Assembly: GCA_964511625.1 (NCBI GenBank)
Contig: CAZEJG010000005.1
Span: 122,266 to 186,265, forward strand
Direction of reading: 5' to 3'
DNA: 64,000 nt
Origin: Pseudohoeflea sp964511625
Lineage (GTDB): Bacteria; Pseudomonadota; Alphaproteobacteria; Rhizobiales; Rhizobiaceae
Shown: piece after piece, positions 32,628 through 41,845 of the stretch
Layout of the letters: each line of letters begins with the position of its first letter
Position numbering within the stretch: position 1 is the first letter of the stretch
Translations under genes and position numbers: made by a program
The notes under the pieces: model-generated
Told to the model about the DNA's origin: nothing
The model's database searches: none
What the model saw: the letters and a program-made list of their open reading frames with translations, nothing else

Positions 32628-35158
32628 TCCCGGTGTCCGTCCAGTCCCATTGCAGTCGCCAGCAGTTCGTCGGCCGCTTCGGCGAGGATTACGTCCTGCG
32701 CCTCGCCCGGCACCGGCTCGCGTCCGATCTCCAGCATCACCGGGATGGCGAGAGGCGAGACGCGGTCGAGCGGACGATGCACCAGATGGCCCTTGATTCG
32801 CTTCAGCATATCGCCCAACCGGCGGATATCCAAAAGTCCCGTTGCCGCATCCTGGCGCGTTGCCTGCAACAGCACATGGTCGGGTTCGTGGCTGCGCAGC
32901 ACGTCATAGATCAGGTCGGCCGAGACGGTGACCTGGCGGCCCGTCTTTTCCTTGCCGGGATGCCGGCGCTCGATCAACCCGGCAATGACGGCACAATTGC
33001 GGAAGGTGCGCTTGAGCATCCAGGAATCATCGAGCCAGGCGTCGAGATCGTCGCCAAGCATGTCCTCGTCGAACAGGTCGACGAGATCGAGCTTGCCGGA
33101 CGTGATCATCGCGCCGATATCCTCGAGCGACCAGATGGCGAGCGAGTACTCCGTCGCCACGAATCCGAGCGGACGGGCGCGGGCGCGTTCGAGCCGGCGG
33201 GTGAGCAGCATGCCGAGCGTCTGGTGGGCGAGCCGTCCCTCGAAGGGATAGGCGACCATGTAGAACCGCTGGCCCTCGGGAAATGTCTCGATCAGCAATT
33301 CGTCCTGCCGCGGCAGCATCGAGGCCGCCTTCTGGTATTCGAGCCACTCGCTGACCTGGCCCGGCAGCGCTTTCCAGCTTTCGGGATCGGCGAGCATGCG
33401 GCGCACCCGGTCGGCGAGATAGGTCGACAGCGGGAACTTGCCCCCGGCATAGGCCGGGACCTTGGGATCCTCGGTCCAGGCTTTGGACACCATGCACTCG
33501 TTTTCGCGAATGCCCTCGAAGCGCAACACCTTGCCGGCGAAGACGAAGGTGTCGCCCTGGGTCAATTGCTCGAGAAAATACTCCTCCACCTGGCCGAGCA
33601 CCGGCCCACCGCGCCCGACAGTCCCGTTCTTGCGGCTGGTCATGCGGACGTTGAGCATCGGGCTTTCGATGATGGTGCCGATATTGAGCCGGTATTGCTG
33701 GGCGACCTGCGGATTGGACACCCGCCACAAGCCGTCGGGCCGCTGGCGGATGCGGGCATAGCGCTCGTAGCTCTGCAACGCATAGCCGCCGGTGGCGACG
33801 AATTCGACGATCCTGTCGAAGGTCGGCCGGTCGAGAGAGGCGTAAGGCGCGGCGCTTCTGACCTCGGCAAACAGGTCGTCAGCATCGAAGGGGGCGGCGC
33901 AGGCGACGCCCAGCACATGCTGGGAGAGAACGTCGAGCGCGCCCTCGCCGCCGGGCGGGGTATCCTGCGCGCCTTCCGCGCTCGCCTCGATCGCCGCCTC
34001 GCATTCGAGCACCTCGAAACGGTTCGACGGCACGAGGATTGCCCGGCTCGGCTCGTCCATCCGGTGGTTGGAGCGGCCGATGCGCTGGGCGAGGCGGCTT
34101 GCCCCCTTCGGCGCGCCGACATGGATGACGAGGTCGATGTCGCCCCAGTCGATGCCGAGATCGAGCGTCGAGGTGGCGACGACGGCACGCAGCGCGTTGC
34201 GCGCCATCGCCGCTTCCACCTTGCGACGTTGCCCGGCGTCGAGCGAACCGTGATGAAGCGCGATCGGCAGCGTCTCGTCATTGATGCGCCAGAGCTCCTG
34301 AAACAGGAGTTCTGCCTGGCTGCGCGTGTTGACGAAGAGGAGCGTCGTGCCATGCCGCTTGATCTCCTCGTATATCGCCGGCACCGCGTAGCGCGTCGTA
34401 TGGCCCTGCCACGGGACGCGCTGTTCGGTTTCGAGAAGCGTAATGAACGGCTTGGCCCCGCCGTCGACCTCGATCCGTCCGGCGAGCGCTTCGCCCCCGG
34501 CGGGTTGGGCGACGAGCCAGCGCTGAAGTTCCTCGGGATCGGCGACGGTGGCTGAAAGGCCGATGGTCACGAGATCGGGCGCAAGGCTTCTCAACCGCGC
34601 GAGCGCGAGGGAAAGAAGATGTCCTCGCTTGGATGTCACCAGCGAGTGGAGTTCGTCGAAGATGACGAAGCGCAGGTCGCGGAAGAAGCGCTCGGCTTCC
34701 CCATTGGCGATCAGCAGCGAAACCTGCTCGGGCGTGGTCAGAAGGATGTCGGGCGGGTCGGTGCGCTGGCGCTGACGCTTGTGCTGCGGCGTGTCGCCGG
34801 TGCGCGTTTCGATGCGGACGGGCAGGGCCATCTCTTCGACCGGTCGGCCGAGATTGCGCTCGATGTCGACCGCGAGCGCCTTGAGCGGCGAGATGTAGAG
34901 CGTGTGAAGTCCCCGTCTTACGTCACCGGGCCTCGGCTTGCCCCGCTTGGCGAGTTCCGTCAGCGCCGGCAGGAAGCCCGCAAGTGTCTTGCCCGCACCG
35001 GTCGGCGCGATTAGCAGCGTGGATTGGCGCCTGCTCGATGCCTCCAGAAGGCCGAGCTGATGCGGCCGTGGCCGCCACCCGCGCGCGGCGAACCAGCCGG
35101 CGAAGGGCTCAGGCAGAAGCGGCTGGGAATCGACCGGGATCGGCGACGCATCGGACAT
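32624..35158 (-). CDS. Ligase-associated DNA damage response DEXH-box helicase (Lhr type)
   Basis: Superfamily-2 helicase of 844 residues. Motif I is APTGAGKTLAGFLPAL near residue 52, motif II FDELHSLV near 168, motif III TIGLSATV near 200, and motif VI LAQRIGRSNHRMDEP near 360. A large C-terminal region with winged-helix and DUF-type (Lhr_C) domains completes the enzyme. It is a 3'-5' DNA translocase in repair. Together with pdeM (overlapping), and with the exonuclease and ligase genes 1.2 kb away on the other strand, it makes up the ligase-associated set. The start codon ATG 35158 (MSDASPI) is followed by a proline-rich segment before motif Q. Confidence 0.93.
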   Translation of the reverse strand: MSDASPIPVDSQPLLPEPFAGWFAARGWRPRPHQLGLLEASSRRQSTLLIAPTGAGKTLAGFLPALTELAKRGKPRPGDVRRGLHTLYISPLKALAVDIERNLGRPVEEMALPVRIETRTGDTPQHKRQRQRTDPPDILLTTPEQVSLLIANGEAERFFRDLRFVIFDELHSLVTSKRGHLLSLALARLRSLAPDLVTIGLSATVADPEELQRWLVAQPAGGEALAGRIEVDGGAKPFITLLETEQRVPWQGHTTRYAVPAIYEEIKRHGTTLLFVNTRSQAELLFQELWRINDETLPIALHHGSLDAGQRRKVEAAMARNALRAVVATSTLDLGIDWGDIDLVIHVGAPKGASRLAQRIGRSNHRMDEPSRAILVPSNRFEVLECEAAIEASAEGAQDTPPGGEGALDVLSQHVLGVACAAPFDADDLFAEVRSAAPYASLDRPTFDRIVEFVATGGYALQSYERYARIRQRPDGLWRVSNPQVAQQYRLNIGTIIESPMLNVRMTSRKNGTVGRGGPVLGQVEEYFLEQLTQGDTFVFAGKVLRFEGIRENECMVSKAWTEDPKVPAYAGGKFPLSTYLADRVRRMLADPESWKALPGQVSEWLEYQKAASMLPRQDELLIETFPEGQRFYMVAYPFEGRLAHQTLGMLLTRRLERARARPLGFVATEYSLAIWSLEDIGAMITSGKLDLVDLFDEDMLGDDLDAWLDDSWMLKRTFRNCAVIAGLIERRHPGKEKTGRQVTVSADLIYDVLRSHEPDHVLLQATRQDAATGLLDIRRLGDMLKRIKGHLVHRPLDRVSPLAIPVMLEIGREPVPGEAQDVILAEAADELLATAMGLDGHRE

Positions 35159-35231
35159 GCAGCGACCCTAGACGTTCCGCATGTGTTCTCCAAGTCTGGA
35201 AATCGTGTCGCGACTGCCTAGAGGCCGCAGA

Positions 35232-36227
35232 CTAGCCGTGCAGCGGAAGCGGCAGCAGCCCGACGTCCAGGGTGTCGGCCGCCGGAACGCTCGCGTCTGC
35301 CGCAATCCGCCGCGCGGTGACCAGAAGCCCGCCGATCAGGTTCGCGCCGTCGCGGCGGATCGTTTCCCGGCGGATGGCGATGACCTCGAACCCTGTCTCG
35401 GCGAGCAGCCGGCGGACATAGGGCTCGCCATGCCGGTAGCGCAGCGAGGTTTGCAGCTGCCACTCGCAGTCGTCCGGCCCGGCCTCGAGCGAGAAGGCGA
35501 GGATCGCGTTGTCGTCCGCCAGGCTTGCAGCGAGTTCGAAGAGCGGCCGCAATTCGCCGAAATAGCCGAAGACGTCGGCGGCGGCGATGAGCCCGGCCTT
35601 CTCGCGCGGTTCGGCGGAAGCAGGCAGGCCGAAGCGGATGTCGGCCTTGTCGAGCACGTCGTAGAAACCCTTGGCGCGCGCCTTGGCCAGCATTCCCGCG
35701 GAGAGGTCGTAGCCCTCGAGCCAGGAGACGTGCGGCCGGATCCGCTCGCCGAAGAGACCGGTCCCGCAGCCGAGATCGATGGCGCGGGCCACGGCGTAGT
35801 CCTGACCCGCCGCCTCGGCGACCATGGCCGAGAGCTGTTCGGGAACCGAATAGGCGAGCTTTTCGACGAGCGCCGTGTCGAACCGGTCGGAATAGTCGTC
35901 GAAAAGCTGCGCGACATATTCGCTCGGCGGCGCGTCCGGCATGGCAGACTGGCCGGCGAGCGCCAGCTTCAGCCCGGCGCCGAAAACGTCGGCCGGGGAC
36001 AACGTCAACACCTGACGCCAGGCGTCGGTCGCCCCGGCGATGTCGCCGGAGGCCTCGCGGAAAGAGCCGAGCTCGAACCATCCGGCCGCCCAGCCGGGCG
36101 CGAGTTCGAGCGCCTGCGCCTGCAGGTCGGCGGCCGCGGCCGGGTTGCCGGATTCGGCGAGCATGCGCGCGTAATCGGCGCGGCGATCGGCGAGCAGGTC
36201 GCCGGAGGAGAGCTGTGTCGGGGACAT
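35232..36227 (-). CDS. TPR-containing SAM-dependent methyltransferase
   Basis: Predicted methyltransferase of 331 residues (COG4976-like). The first about 125 residues carry TPR-type helical repeats (AAADLQAQALELAPGWAAGW, ELGSFREASGDIAGATDAW). Residues about 135-310 form a Rossmann methyltransferase with motif I AIDLGCGTGLFGERIRP near residue 155. Substrate is unknown. ATG 36227 (MSPTQLSSGDLL) is chosen, because the longer reading frame to 36440 overlaps the exonuclease gene. It lies between the divergent halves of the DNA-repair set, transcribed in the helicase direction. That suggests either an accessory role in repair or chance insertion. Confidence 0.85.
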   Translation of the reverse strand: MSPTQLSSGDLLADRRADYARMLAESGNPAAAADLQAQALELAPGWAAGWFELGSFREASGDIAGATDAWRQVLTLSPADVFGAGLKLALAGQSAMPDAPPSEYVAQLFDDYSDRFDTALVEKLAYSVPEQLSAMVAEAAGQDYAVARAIDLGCGTGLFGERIRPHVSWLEGYDLSAGMLAKARAKGFYDVLDKADIRFGLPASAEPREKAGLIAAADVFGYFGELRPLFELAASLADDNAILAFSLEAGPDDCEWQLQTSLRYRHGEPYVRRLLAETGFEVIAIRRETIRRDGANLIGGLLVTARRIAADASVPAADTLDVGLLPLPLHG

Positions 36228-36337
36228 CTGATTTTCCGGAGAAAACGAGTTGCCGCCTGATAGCGGGTGGCACGAAAAACGCAAGCGACTTTTGACGGCC
36301 CCTTTCCGCAGGCGCATGGTCGCCATAGCTTTCACGC

Positions 36338-37354
36338 ATGGCGCCGCGCTTCGAAGATCTCCTGCATCCGCGTCCGGAAGGGCTCTACTGCCCGCCGGGC
36401 GATTTTTATATCGACCCGGTGCGCCCGGTGGCGAAGGCACTGATCACCCACGGCCATGCCGACCATGCGCGCGCCGGCCACGACCACGTGATGGCGACGC
36501 GCCAGACGCTCGACATCATGGCGATCCGCTATGGTGTGGATCATGCACATGCGACGCAGGCGGCCGGCTACGGCGAGGAGATCGGCATTGGCGAGGTGCG
36601 CGTGCGCTTTTACCCGGCCGGCCACGTGCTCGGCTCGGCGCAGATCGCGGTCGAGTGGAAGGGCATGCGGATCGTCGCATCCGGGGATTACAAGCCGCGT
36701 CCGGACCCGACCTGCGCGACCTTCGTTCCCGTCCCGTGTGACGTCTTCATCACCGAGGCAACCTTCGCGCTTCCTGTCTTTCGCCATCCCGATGCGGGGA
36801 GCGAGATCGGGCGGCTGCTCGCATCGCTCAGGCGCAATCCCGACCGCGCCCACATGGTCGGGGCCTATTCGCTCGGCAAGGCGCAGCGGGTGATCCGGCT
36901 CCTGCGCGACGCCGGCCATTCCGATCCGATCTATATCCATGGCGCGCTCGAGAAGCTCTGCACCTACTACCAGTCCGAAGGCATCGACCTCGGGGAGCTC
37001 AAGCCGGCAACCGTCGCAAACGGCGAGAAGGGCCAGTTCGCCGGCGCGGTGGTGCTCGGCCCGCCCTCGGCCTTCGGCGAAGCCTGGGTGCGGCGCTTCC
37101 CCGATCCGCTGATCTCGTTTGCCTCCGGCTGGATGAGCATCCGCCAGCGGGCCCGGCAACGCGGCGTCGAACTGCCGCTAATCATCTCCGACCACGCCGA
37201 TTGGGACGAACTCATCGAAACCATCGAGACGATCGCGCCGCAGGAAGTCTGGGTGACCCACGGTCGCGAGGAGGCGCTGGTGCGCTGGTGCGCGCTCCAT
37301 GGCATGACCGCCCGACCGCTGCACATGGTCGGCTACGAGGACGAGGCCGACTGA
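36338..37354 (+). CDS. Ligase-associated DNA damage response exonuclease (MBL fold)
   Basis: Metallo-beta-lactamase/beta-CASP nuclease of 338 residues. The zinc motif ITHGHADHARAGHDH is near residue 37-51. FYPAGHVLGSAQIAVEW and SGDYKPRPDP follow at 94 and 116, and SDHADWDELIETI near 288 is the C-terminal metal motif. The protein is the exonuclease member of the ligase-associated repair set, related to CPSF/SNM1 nucleases. Its stop overlaps the ATP-dependent ligase start (TGATG, one base), showing translational coupling. Start ATG 36338 has a weak ribosome site. Confidence 0.92.
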   Translation: MAPRFEDLLHPRPEGLYCPPGDFYIDPVRPVAKALITHGHADHARAGHDHVMATRQTLDIMAIRYGVDHAHATQAAGYGEEIGIGEVRVRFYPAGHVLGSAQIAVEWKGMRIVASGDYKPRPDPTCATFVPVPCDVFITEATFALPVFRHPDAGSEIGRLLASLRRNPDRAHMVGAYSLGKAQRVIRLLRDAGHSDPIYIHGALEKLCTYYQSEGIDLGELKPATVANGEKGQFAGAVVLGPPSAFGEAWVRRFPDPLISFASGWMSIRQRARQRGVELPLIISDHADWDELIETIETIAPQEVWVTHGREEALVRWCALHGMTARPLHMVGYEDEAD

Positions 37355-38988
37355 TGCGCCGCTTCGCCGAACTCCTCGAAACCCTGGTGCTGACGCCGTC
37401 GCGCAACGGCAAGATCAGGCTGCTCGTCGACTATTTCCGCACCGTGCCCGATCCCGAGCGCGGACTGGCTCTGGCGGCGCTGACACGCGATCTCGACATC
37501 CCGTCGGTCAAACCCGCGCTGTTGCGCGAACTGGTCTCGCAGCGCGTCGACGAGGAACTCTTCCGGCTCTCCTACGACTATGTCGGTGACCTGGCCGAGA
37601 CGATCGCGCTGATCTGGCCGGTGCCGGGCGGCGAGCGGGAGGGCCGCAACGACACGCCGAGCCTGTCGGACGTGGTCGACGCGCTGCTCGCGGCCTCGCG
37701 TCGCGAGGGGCCGGCGCTGGTCGAGGACTGGCTTGACCGGCTCGATCCCTCCGGCCGCTACGCGCTGATCAAGCTGGTTACCGGCGGCTTCCGCATCGGC
37801 GTCTCGTCGCGCCTCGTCAAGCAGGCGCTGGCCGAGTTCGGATCGGTGCCGGTGGAAGAAATCGAGGAGCTCTGGCACGGGCTCGAACCGCCCTATGTGA
37901 GCCTCTTCGCCTGGCTCGACGGCGATGCGGACAAACCGGTGAGTGCGGCCCTCGCACCCTTCCGCCCGGTCATGCTCTCGCACCCTGTCGAGGACGCGGA
38001 TTTCACCAAGCTCGACGCCGGCGATTTCGCAGCGGAATGGAAATGGGACGGCATCCGGGTGCAGGCGACCGTCGACAACGGCGTCAAGCGGCTCTATTCG
38101 CGCACCGGCGACGACATTTCCGGCGCCTTTCCCGATCTGGTCGATGCGTTGTCCTTCGAGGGCACAGTGGACGGCGAACTGCTCGTCGCCCGGCCCTTGG
38201 CCGATGCCAGCGGCATCGAGATCGGCACCTTTTCCGACCTTCAGCAGCGGCTCAACCGCAAGCGTCTGACGGCGAAGATGCTGAAGGATCACCCGGCCTT
38301 CCTGCGCATTTATGACGTCCTGTTCGACGGCAAGGAAGATGTGCGGGCGCTGCCCTTCCGCGACCGCAGGGCACGGCTGGAATCGCTGGTGGCGCAATTC
38401 GACCACCGCCGCTTCGACCTCTCGCCTCTTCTGGAATTTGCGATCTGGGAGGATCTTGCCGCTCACCGCGCCGACCCGCCGCTGCCGATGATCGAGGGGG
38501 TGATGATCAAGCGCTGGGAGGCGCCCTATCTGGCGGGCCGGCCGCGCGGTGAATGGTTCAAGTGGAAGCGCGACCCCTTTCTGATCGACGCGGTCTTGCT
38601 CTATGCCCAGCGCGGCCACGGGAAGCGTTCGGGGTTCTACTCCGACTACACATTTGGCGTCTGGCGGGAGGAGGACGGTGCGCGGGAGCTGGTGCCGGTG
38701 GGCAAGGCCTATTTCGGGTTCACCGATGAGGAACTCAAGAAGATCGACCGCTACGTGCGCAACAACACCATCGAGCGCTTCGGCCCGGTGCGTTCGGTCC
38801 GCGCCGAGCCGGACAGCGGTCTGGTGCTGGAAGTGGCTTTCGAGGGCGTCAACCGGTCGACGCGCCACAAATCGGGTGTCGCCATGCGGTTTCCCCGCAT
38901 CAGCAGGCTGCGCTGGGACAAGCCGCCGGCGGAAGCAGATACGCTGGAGGCGGTCGAGGCGCTGATCACCGGCCCGGCGGTGGATTGA
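37354..38988 (+). CDS. ATP-dependent DNA ligase (LigB/LigC type)
   Basis: ATP-dependent DNA ligase of 544 residues. The N-terminal helical DNA-binding domain spans about residues 1-190. The nucleotidyl-transfer motif I is EWKWDGIRVQ near residue 227, where the lysine is AMP-acceptor. GTVDGELLV (motif III), MIEGVMIKRWEAPY and the GEWFKWKRDP motif V follow, and the OB-fold C-terminal region ends near ISRLRWDKPP. The size and neighbours (helicase, PdeM, exonuclease) fit the ligase-associated set and differ from the LigD NHEJ ligase. No Ku gene is nearby. ATG 37354 overlaps the exonuclease stop. Confidence 0.94.
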   Translation: MRRFAELLETLVLTPSRNGKIRLLVDYFRTVPDPERGLALAALTRDLDIPSVKPALLRELVSQRVDEELFRLSYDYVGDLAETIALIWPVPGGEREGRNDTPSLSDVVDALLAASRREGPALVEDWLDRLDPSGRYALIKLVTGGFRIGVSSRLVKQALAEFGSVPVEEIEELWHGLEPPYVSLFAWLDGDADKPVSAALAPFRPVMLSHPVEDADFTKLDAGDFAAEWKWDGIRVQATVDNGVKRLYSRTGDDISGAFPDLVDALSFEGTVDGELLVARPLADASGIEIGTFSDLQQRLNRKRLTAKMLKDHPAFLRIYDVLFDGKEDVRALPFRDRRARLESLVAQFDHRRFDLSPLLEFAIWEDLAAHRADPPLPMIEGVMIKRWEAPYLAGRPRGEWFKWKRDPFLIDAVLLYAQRGHGKRSGFYSDYTFGVWREEDGARELVPVGKAYFGFTDEELKKIDRYVRNNTIERFGPVRSVRAEPDSGLVLEVAFEGVNRSTRHKSGVAMRFPRISRLRWDKPPAEADTLEAVEALITGPAVD

Positions 38989-39040
38989 ACCTCAGGCCGT
39001 TTCCGTGGGTGGTGAGAATCGGTCAACCCCGATATCCTTC

Positions 39041-39071
39041 GTCATGCCCGGACTTGATCCGGGCATGACGA
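39041..39071. repeat. REP-like palindrome
   Basis: CGTCATGCCCGGA (39041-39053) and TCCGGGCATGACG (39059-39071) are perfect 13-bp inverted repeats around CTTGA. The sequence type (cgtcatgcccggacttgatccgggca...) is a common scattered repeat in alphaproteobacterial genomes. It lies 50 bp past the ligase stop and could also act as a transcript-end stem. Confidence 0.8.
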
Positions 39072-39152
39072 GGAGAGGGGGGCAGCCTGCCGCCACTTGC
39101 TCCGGTTCCCGCGAGACCTTATCTGGAGGTCACGAACAACGGAGTGACATCG

Positions 39153-39419
39153 ATGGCCGACCGGGTGAACCGTTTTCTGGGCGATTCAGTTCTGCGCACC
39201 ATCCTCAAGCTTCTGGTGGTGTCCTTCATCGTCGGCGTCATCATGAGCGCCTTCAACTGGTATCCGCTGGACGTGTTCTACTGGATCCGCGATGCGGTGG
39301 TGAACCTGTGGAACATGGGCTTTGCCGCACTCGGCCGTTTCGGCAGCTATCTCGTGCTCGGCGCCACGATCGTCATTCCCGTGTTCATCATTCTCCGCCT
39401 GCTCAACTACCGGCGCTGA
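39153..39419 (+). CDS. Small DUF6460-like membrane protein
   Basis: Membrane protein of 88 residues with two hydrophobic helices (LKLLVVSFIVGVIMSAF and LVLGATIVIPVFIILRLL). Between them is NWYPLDVFYWIRDAVVNLW, a conserved-looking amphipathic segment. It matches the alphaproteobacterial DUF6460 pattern, and function is unknown. ATG 39153 is chosen with CGGAG nine bases upstream. GTG 39144 is an alternative. It is 3 bp from the convergent deacetylase stop. Confidence 0.75.
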   Translation: MADRVNRFLGDSVLRTILKLLVVSFIVGVIMSAFNWYPLDVFYWIRDAVVNLWNMGFAALGRFGSYLVLGATIVIPVFIILRLLNYRR

Positions 39420-39423
39420 GGCG

Positions 39424-40329
39424 TCAGGCGAATTCCGCCGCCGTTTCGAAAGTGATCAGGTGCCGGCGCGCGACCGCGTCGGCATCGCGCGAATAGCCGC
39501 CTCCCATCACCGAGACGATTGGGATCTTGCGCGTGCGGAACCATGAAAACACCGCGCGGTCCCGCGCCCTCAATCCCGCATCCGTAAGCGCCAGCCGACC
39601 GAGCCGGTCCTTCTCGTGCGGATCGACCCCTGCATTGTAGAAGACGATATCCGGCACGAAGCCCTCGATCGTCTGCGGCAAAAGCCAGTCGAGCGTTTCG
39701 AGATAGGCCGCGTCTCGCACCCCGTCGGGGAGCTCCACGTCGATGGAGGAGACCTTCTTGCGGGCGGGATAGTTCTTCGCCGCATGCATGGAGACAGTCC
39801 GGATGCGCCCGTCGCCGGCGCAGATTTCTGCGGTGCCGTCGCCCTGATGGACGTCGAGATCGACGACCAGTGCGCGGCTGATCGAACCGTCGGCGAGCAA
39901 CAGTTTCGCGGCGACCGCCACGTCGTTGAAGGTGCAGAAGCCGGCGCCGGACTCCCGCCGCGCGTGGTGGCTGCCGCCGGCCGCATTGCAGGCAATCCCT
40001 GTATCGAGCGCCAGCCGGGCGGCAAGCACCGTTCCCGCGGAGGCGAGCCGCGCACGCAGCGAGACCCTCTCCGTCACCTCGAAACCGATTTCGCGTTCGA
40101 TCAACCGGGGCACGCTGAGCGACAGCACCTGGTCGACATAGCCGGGGGCGTGGGCGAGCGACAGCCAAGCGGCCGGTGCGGGTGCGGGTCGGATGATCGT
40201 CTCCGGCAGCGCCAGACCGCGATCGACGATCAGTTCGTAGACGCGGCTGTACTTGCTCATCGGGAAGCGGTGCGCCGGGTCGAACTGCGCGTCGTACTGG
40301 GGAGCGTGGACGATTGCGGGCTTGGGCAT
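39424..40329 (-). CDS. Histone-deacetylase-family protein (AcuC/AphA-like)
   Basis: Arginase/HDAC-fold zinc deacetylase of 301 residues. The metal and charge-relay motifs are present: GGSHHARRESGAGFCTFND near residue 120 and VVDLDVHQGDGT near 150, followed by HAAKNYPARK and YNAGVDPH. Bacterial members deacetylate acetyl-lysine, acetylpolyamines or acetoin-related targets, and the substrate is not known here. Length is typical (about 300-340). It starts divergently from the MATE gene with 139 bp between, which holds both promoters. Confidence 0.9.
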   Translation of the reverse strand: MPKPAIVHAPQYDAQFDPAHRFPMSKYSRVYELIVDRGLALPETIIRPAPAPAAWLSLAHAPGYVDQVLSLSVPRLIEREIGFEVTERVSLRARLASAGTVLAARLALDTGIACNAAGGSHHARRESGAGFCTFNDVAVAAKLLLADGSISRALVVDLDVHQGDGTAEICAGDGRIRTVSMHAAKNYPARKKVSSIDVELPDGVRDAAYLETLDWLLPQTIEGFVPDIVFYNAGVDPHEKDRLGRLALTDAGLRARDRAVFSWFRTRKIPIVSVMGGGYSRDADAVARRHLITFETAAEFA

Positions 40330-40468
40330 GGCCGGCTGAATATGGGACGCCGTGCCGCTGCCGTCGAGGGGTGTCAGCAGCGCCGGAACGCAATGGGAAC
40401 ACGCTCTTTACAGGCAGGCCCGAAAGGCGCAGGTAGGACGCCAGTCTTCCTTCCGCCGGATTTTCCCC

Positions 40469-41845
40469 ATGGACCAGCTCTCCGAACAGCCCCGCACGGT
40501 CGGCAAGCCATTTGAGGTCACGCATCGCATGGTGTTCGCCATCGCGGTGCCGATGACGCTGGCCTTTCTGACCACGCCAATTCTGGGGCTGGTCGATACC
40601 GCCGTCGTCGGGCGGCTGGGAGATCCGGCCCTGATCGGCGGGCTGGCGGTCGCCGCCACGCTGTTCGATATCATCTTCGCCGCGTTCAACTTCTTCCGCT
40701 CGTCGACGACGGGTCTGGTCGCGCAGGCCGTCGGACGTGACGATGCCGTCGAGCAGCAGGCGATCTTCTGGCGCGCGCTGATCACCTCGGTCGTTCTCGG
40801 CGCGGTGGTCATCCTCGTCAGCCCGCTGCTCATCTGGGGCGGGCTGATCTTCATGAACCCCGGAGAAGCCGTCAGCCGGGCGGCGCGCACCTATCTGGAG
40901 ATCCGCGTCTTCTCTGCGCCGGTCGCGCTCGCCAATTACGTGCTTCTAGGCTTCGTGCTGGGCAAGGGCCGCTCTGGCCTCGGGCTTCTTCTGCAGACCG
41001 TCATTTACGGCACCAATATCGTTCTCTCGGTCTGGTTCGGTCTCTACCTCGGCTGGGGGCTGCCGGGCGTGGCCTGGGCGACGGTGATTTCCGAAGTCGT
41101 CGGGTGTGCGGTGGGCCTGGTCATCGTGATTTCCGGCTTCGATGTCGCGGAGCGCCCCTCTCTGGCGCGCATCCGCGATCTCGCGGCATTGAAACGGCTT
41201 CTTTCCCTCAACACCGACATCATGATCCGCAGTCTCGGGCTGATGTTCGCCTTCCTCTGGTTCACGCGACTGGGCGCGGCTCTCGGCGAACTCCAGCTGG
41301 CCGCCAACGCAATCCTGATGAATATATTCCTGGTCGCAGGCTACTACATGGACGGTCTCGCAACGGCCGCGGAACAGATCGTGGGACGCGCCATCGGGGC
41401 GCATTACCGCCCCGCCTTCATCCGCGCGATCAAGCTCACCACATTCTGGAGTTTCCTCCTCGCCGCGTTGACCACACTCTTCTTTCTGGTGTTCGGCGAA
41501 TGGGTGATCGCGATGCTGACCACCGTCGAGGAAGTTCGGCGCATGGCCGACATCTATCTGCCCTGGGCTGCGATCACCGCACTCACCGGCGCGCTCGCCT
41601 TCGAGATGGACGGTGTCTTCATCGGCGCGACCTGGTCGCGCGACATGCGCAACATGATGGTGCTCGTCCTGGCGCTGTTCATCGCCTCGGCGCACTATTT
41701 GGGCAACGCCTACGGCAACCATGGCCTCTGGGCGGCGCTCAACATCTTCCTCGCCGGGCGCGGTCTGTTCCTGCTGGCGGTTCTGCCGCGCCGAACCCGG
41801 GAGCACTTCGGCGAAGGTTATTCCGGCAGTGGCCGCGCCGCGTAG
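40469..41845 (+). CDS. MATE-family efflux transporter
   Basis: Inner-membrane multidrug/toxin antiporter (DinF/NorM-like), 458 residues with twelve predicted helices. The first helix region has HRMVFAIAVPMTLAFLTTP and the family pattern GLVDTAVVGRLGDPALIGGLA follows, then a second half beginning near LNTDIMIRSLGLMFAFLWF. It would use Na+ or H+ to expel cationic compounds. ATG 40469 (MDQLSEQ) is used, as the upstream in-frame region is not conserved-looking. The last 28 bp overlap the convergent pyrD, unusual for two independent genes but supported by both reading frames. Confidence 0.92.
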   Translation: MDQLSEQPRTVGKPFEVTHRMVFAIAVPMTLAFLTTPILGLVDTAVVGRLGDPALIGGLAVAATLFDIIFAAFNFFRSSTTGLVAQAVGRDDAVEQQAIFWRALITSVVLGAVVILVSPLLIWGGLIFMNPGEAVSRAARTYLEIRVFSAPVALANYVLLGFVLGKGRSGLGLLLQTVIYGTNIVLSVWFGLYLGWGLPGVAWATVISEVVGCAVGLVIVISGFDVAERPSLARIRDLAALKRLLSLNTDIMIRSLGLMFAFLWFTRLGAALGELQLAANAILMNIFLVAGYYMDGLATAAEQIVGRAIGAHYRPAFIRAIKLTTFWSFLLAALTTLFFLVFGEWVIAMLTTVEEVRRMADIYLPWAAITALTGALAFEMDGVFIGATWSRDMRNMMVLVLALFIASAHYLGNAYGNHGLWAALNIFLAGRGLFLLAVLPRRTREHFGEGYSGSGRAA

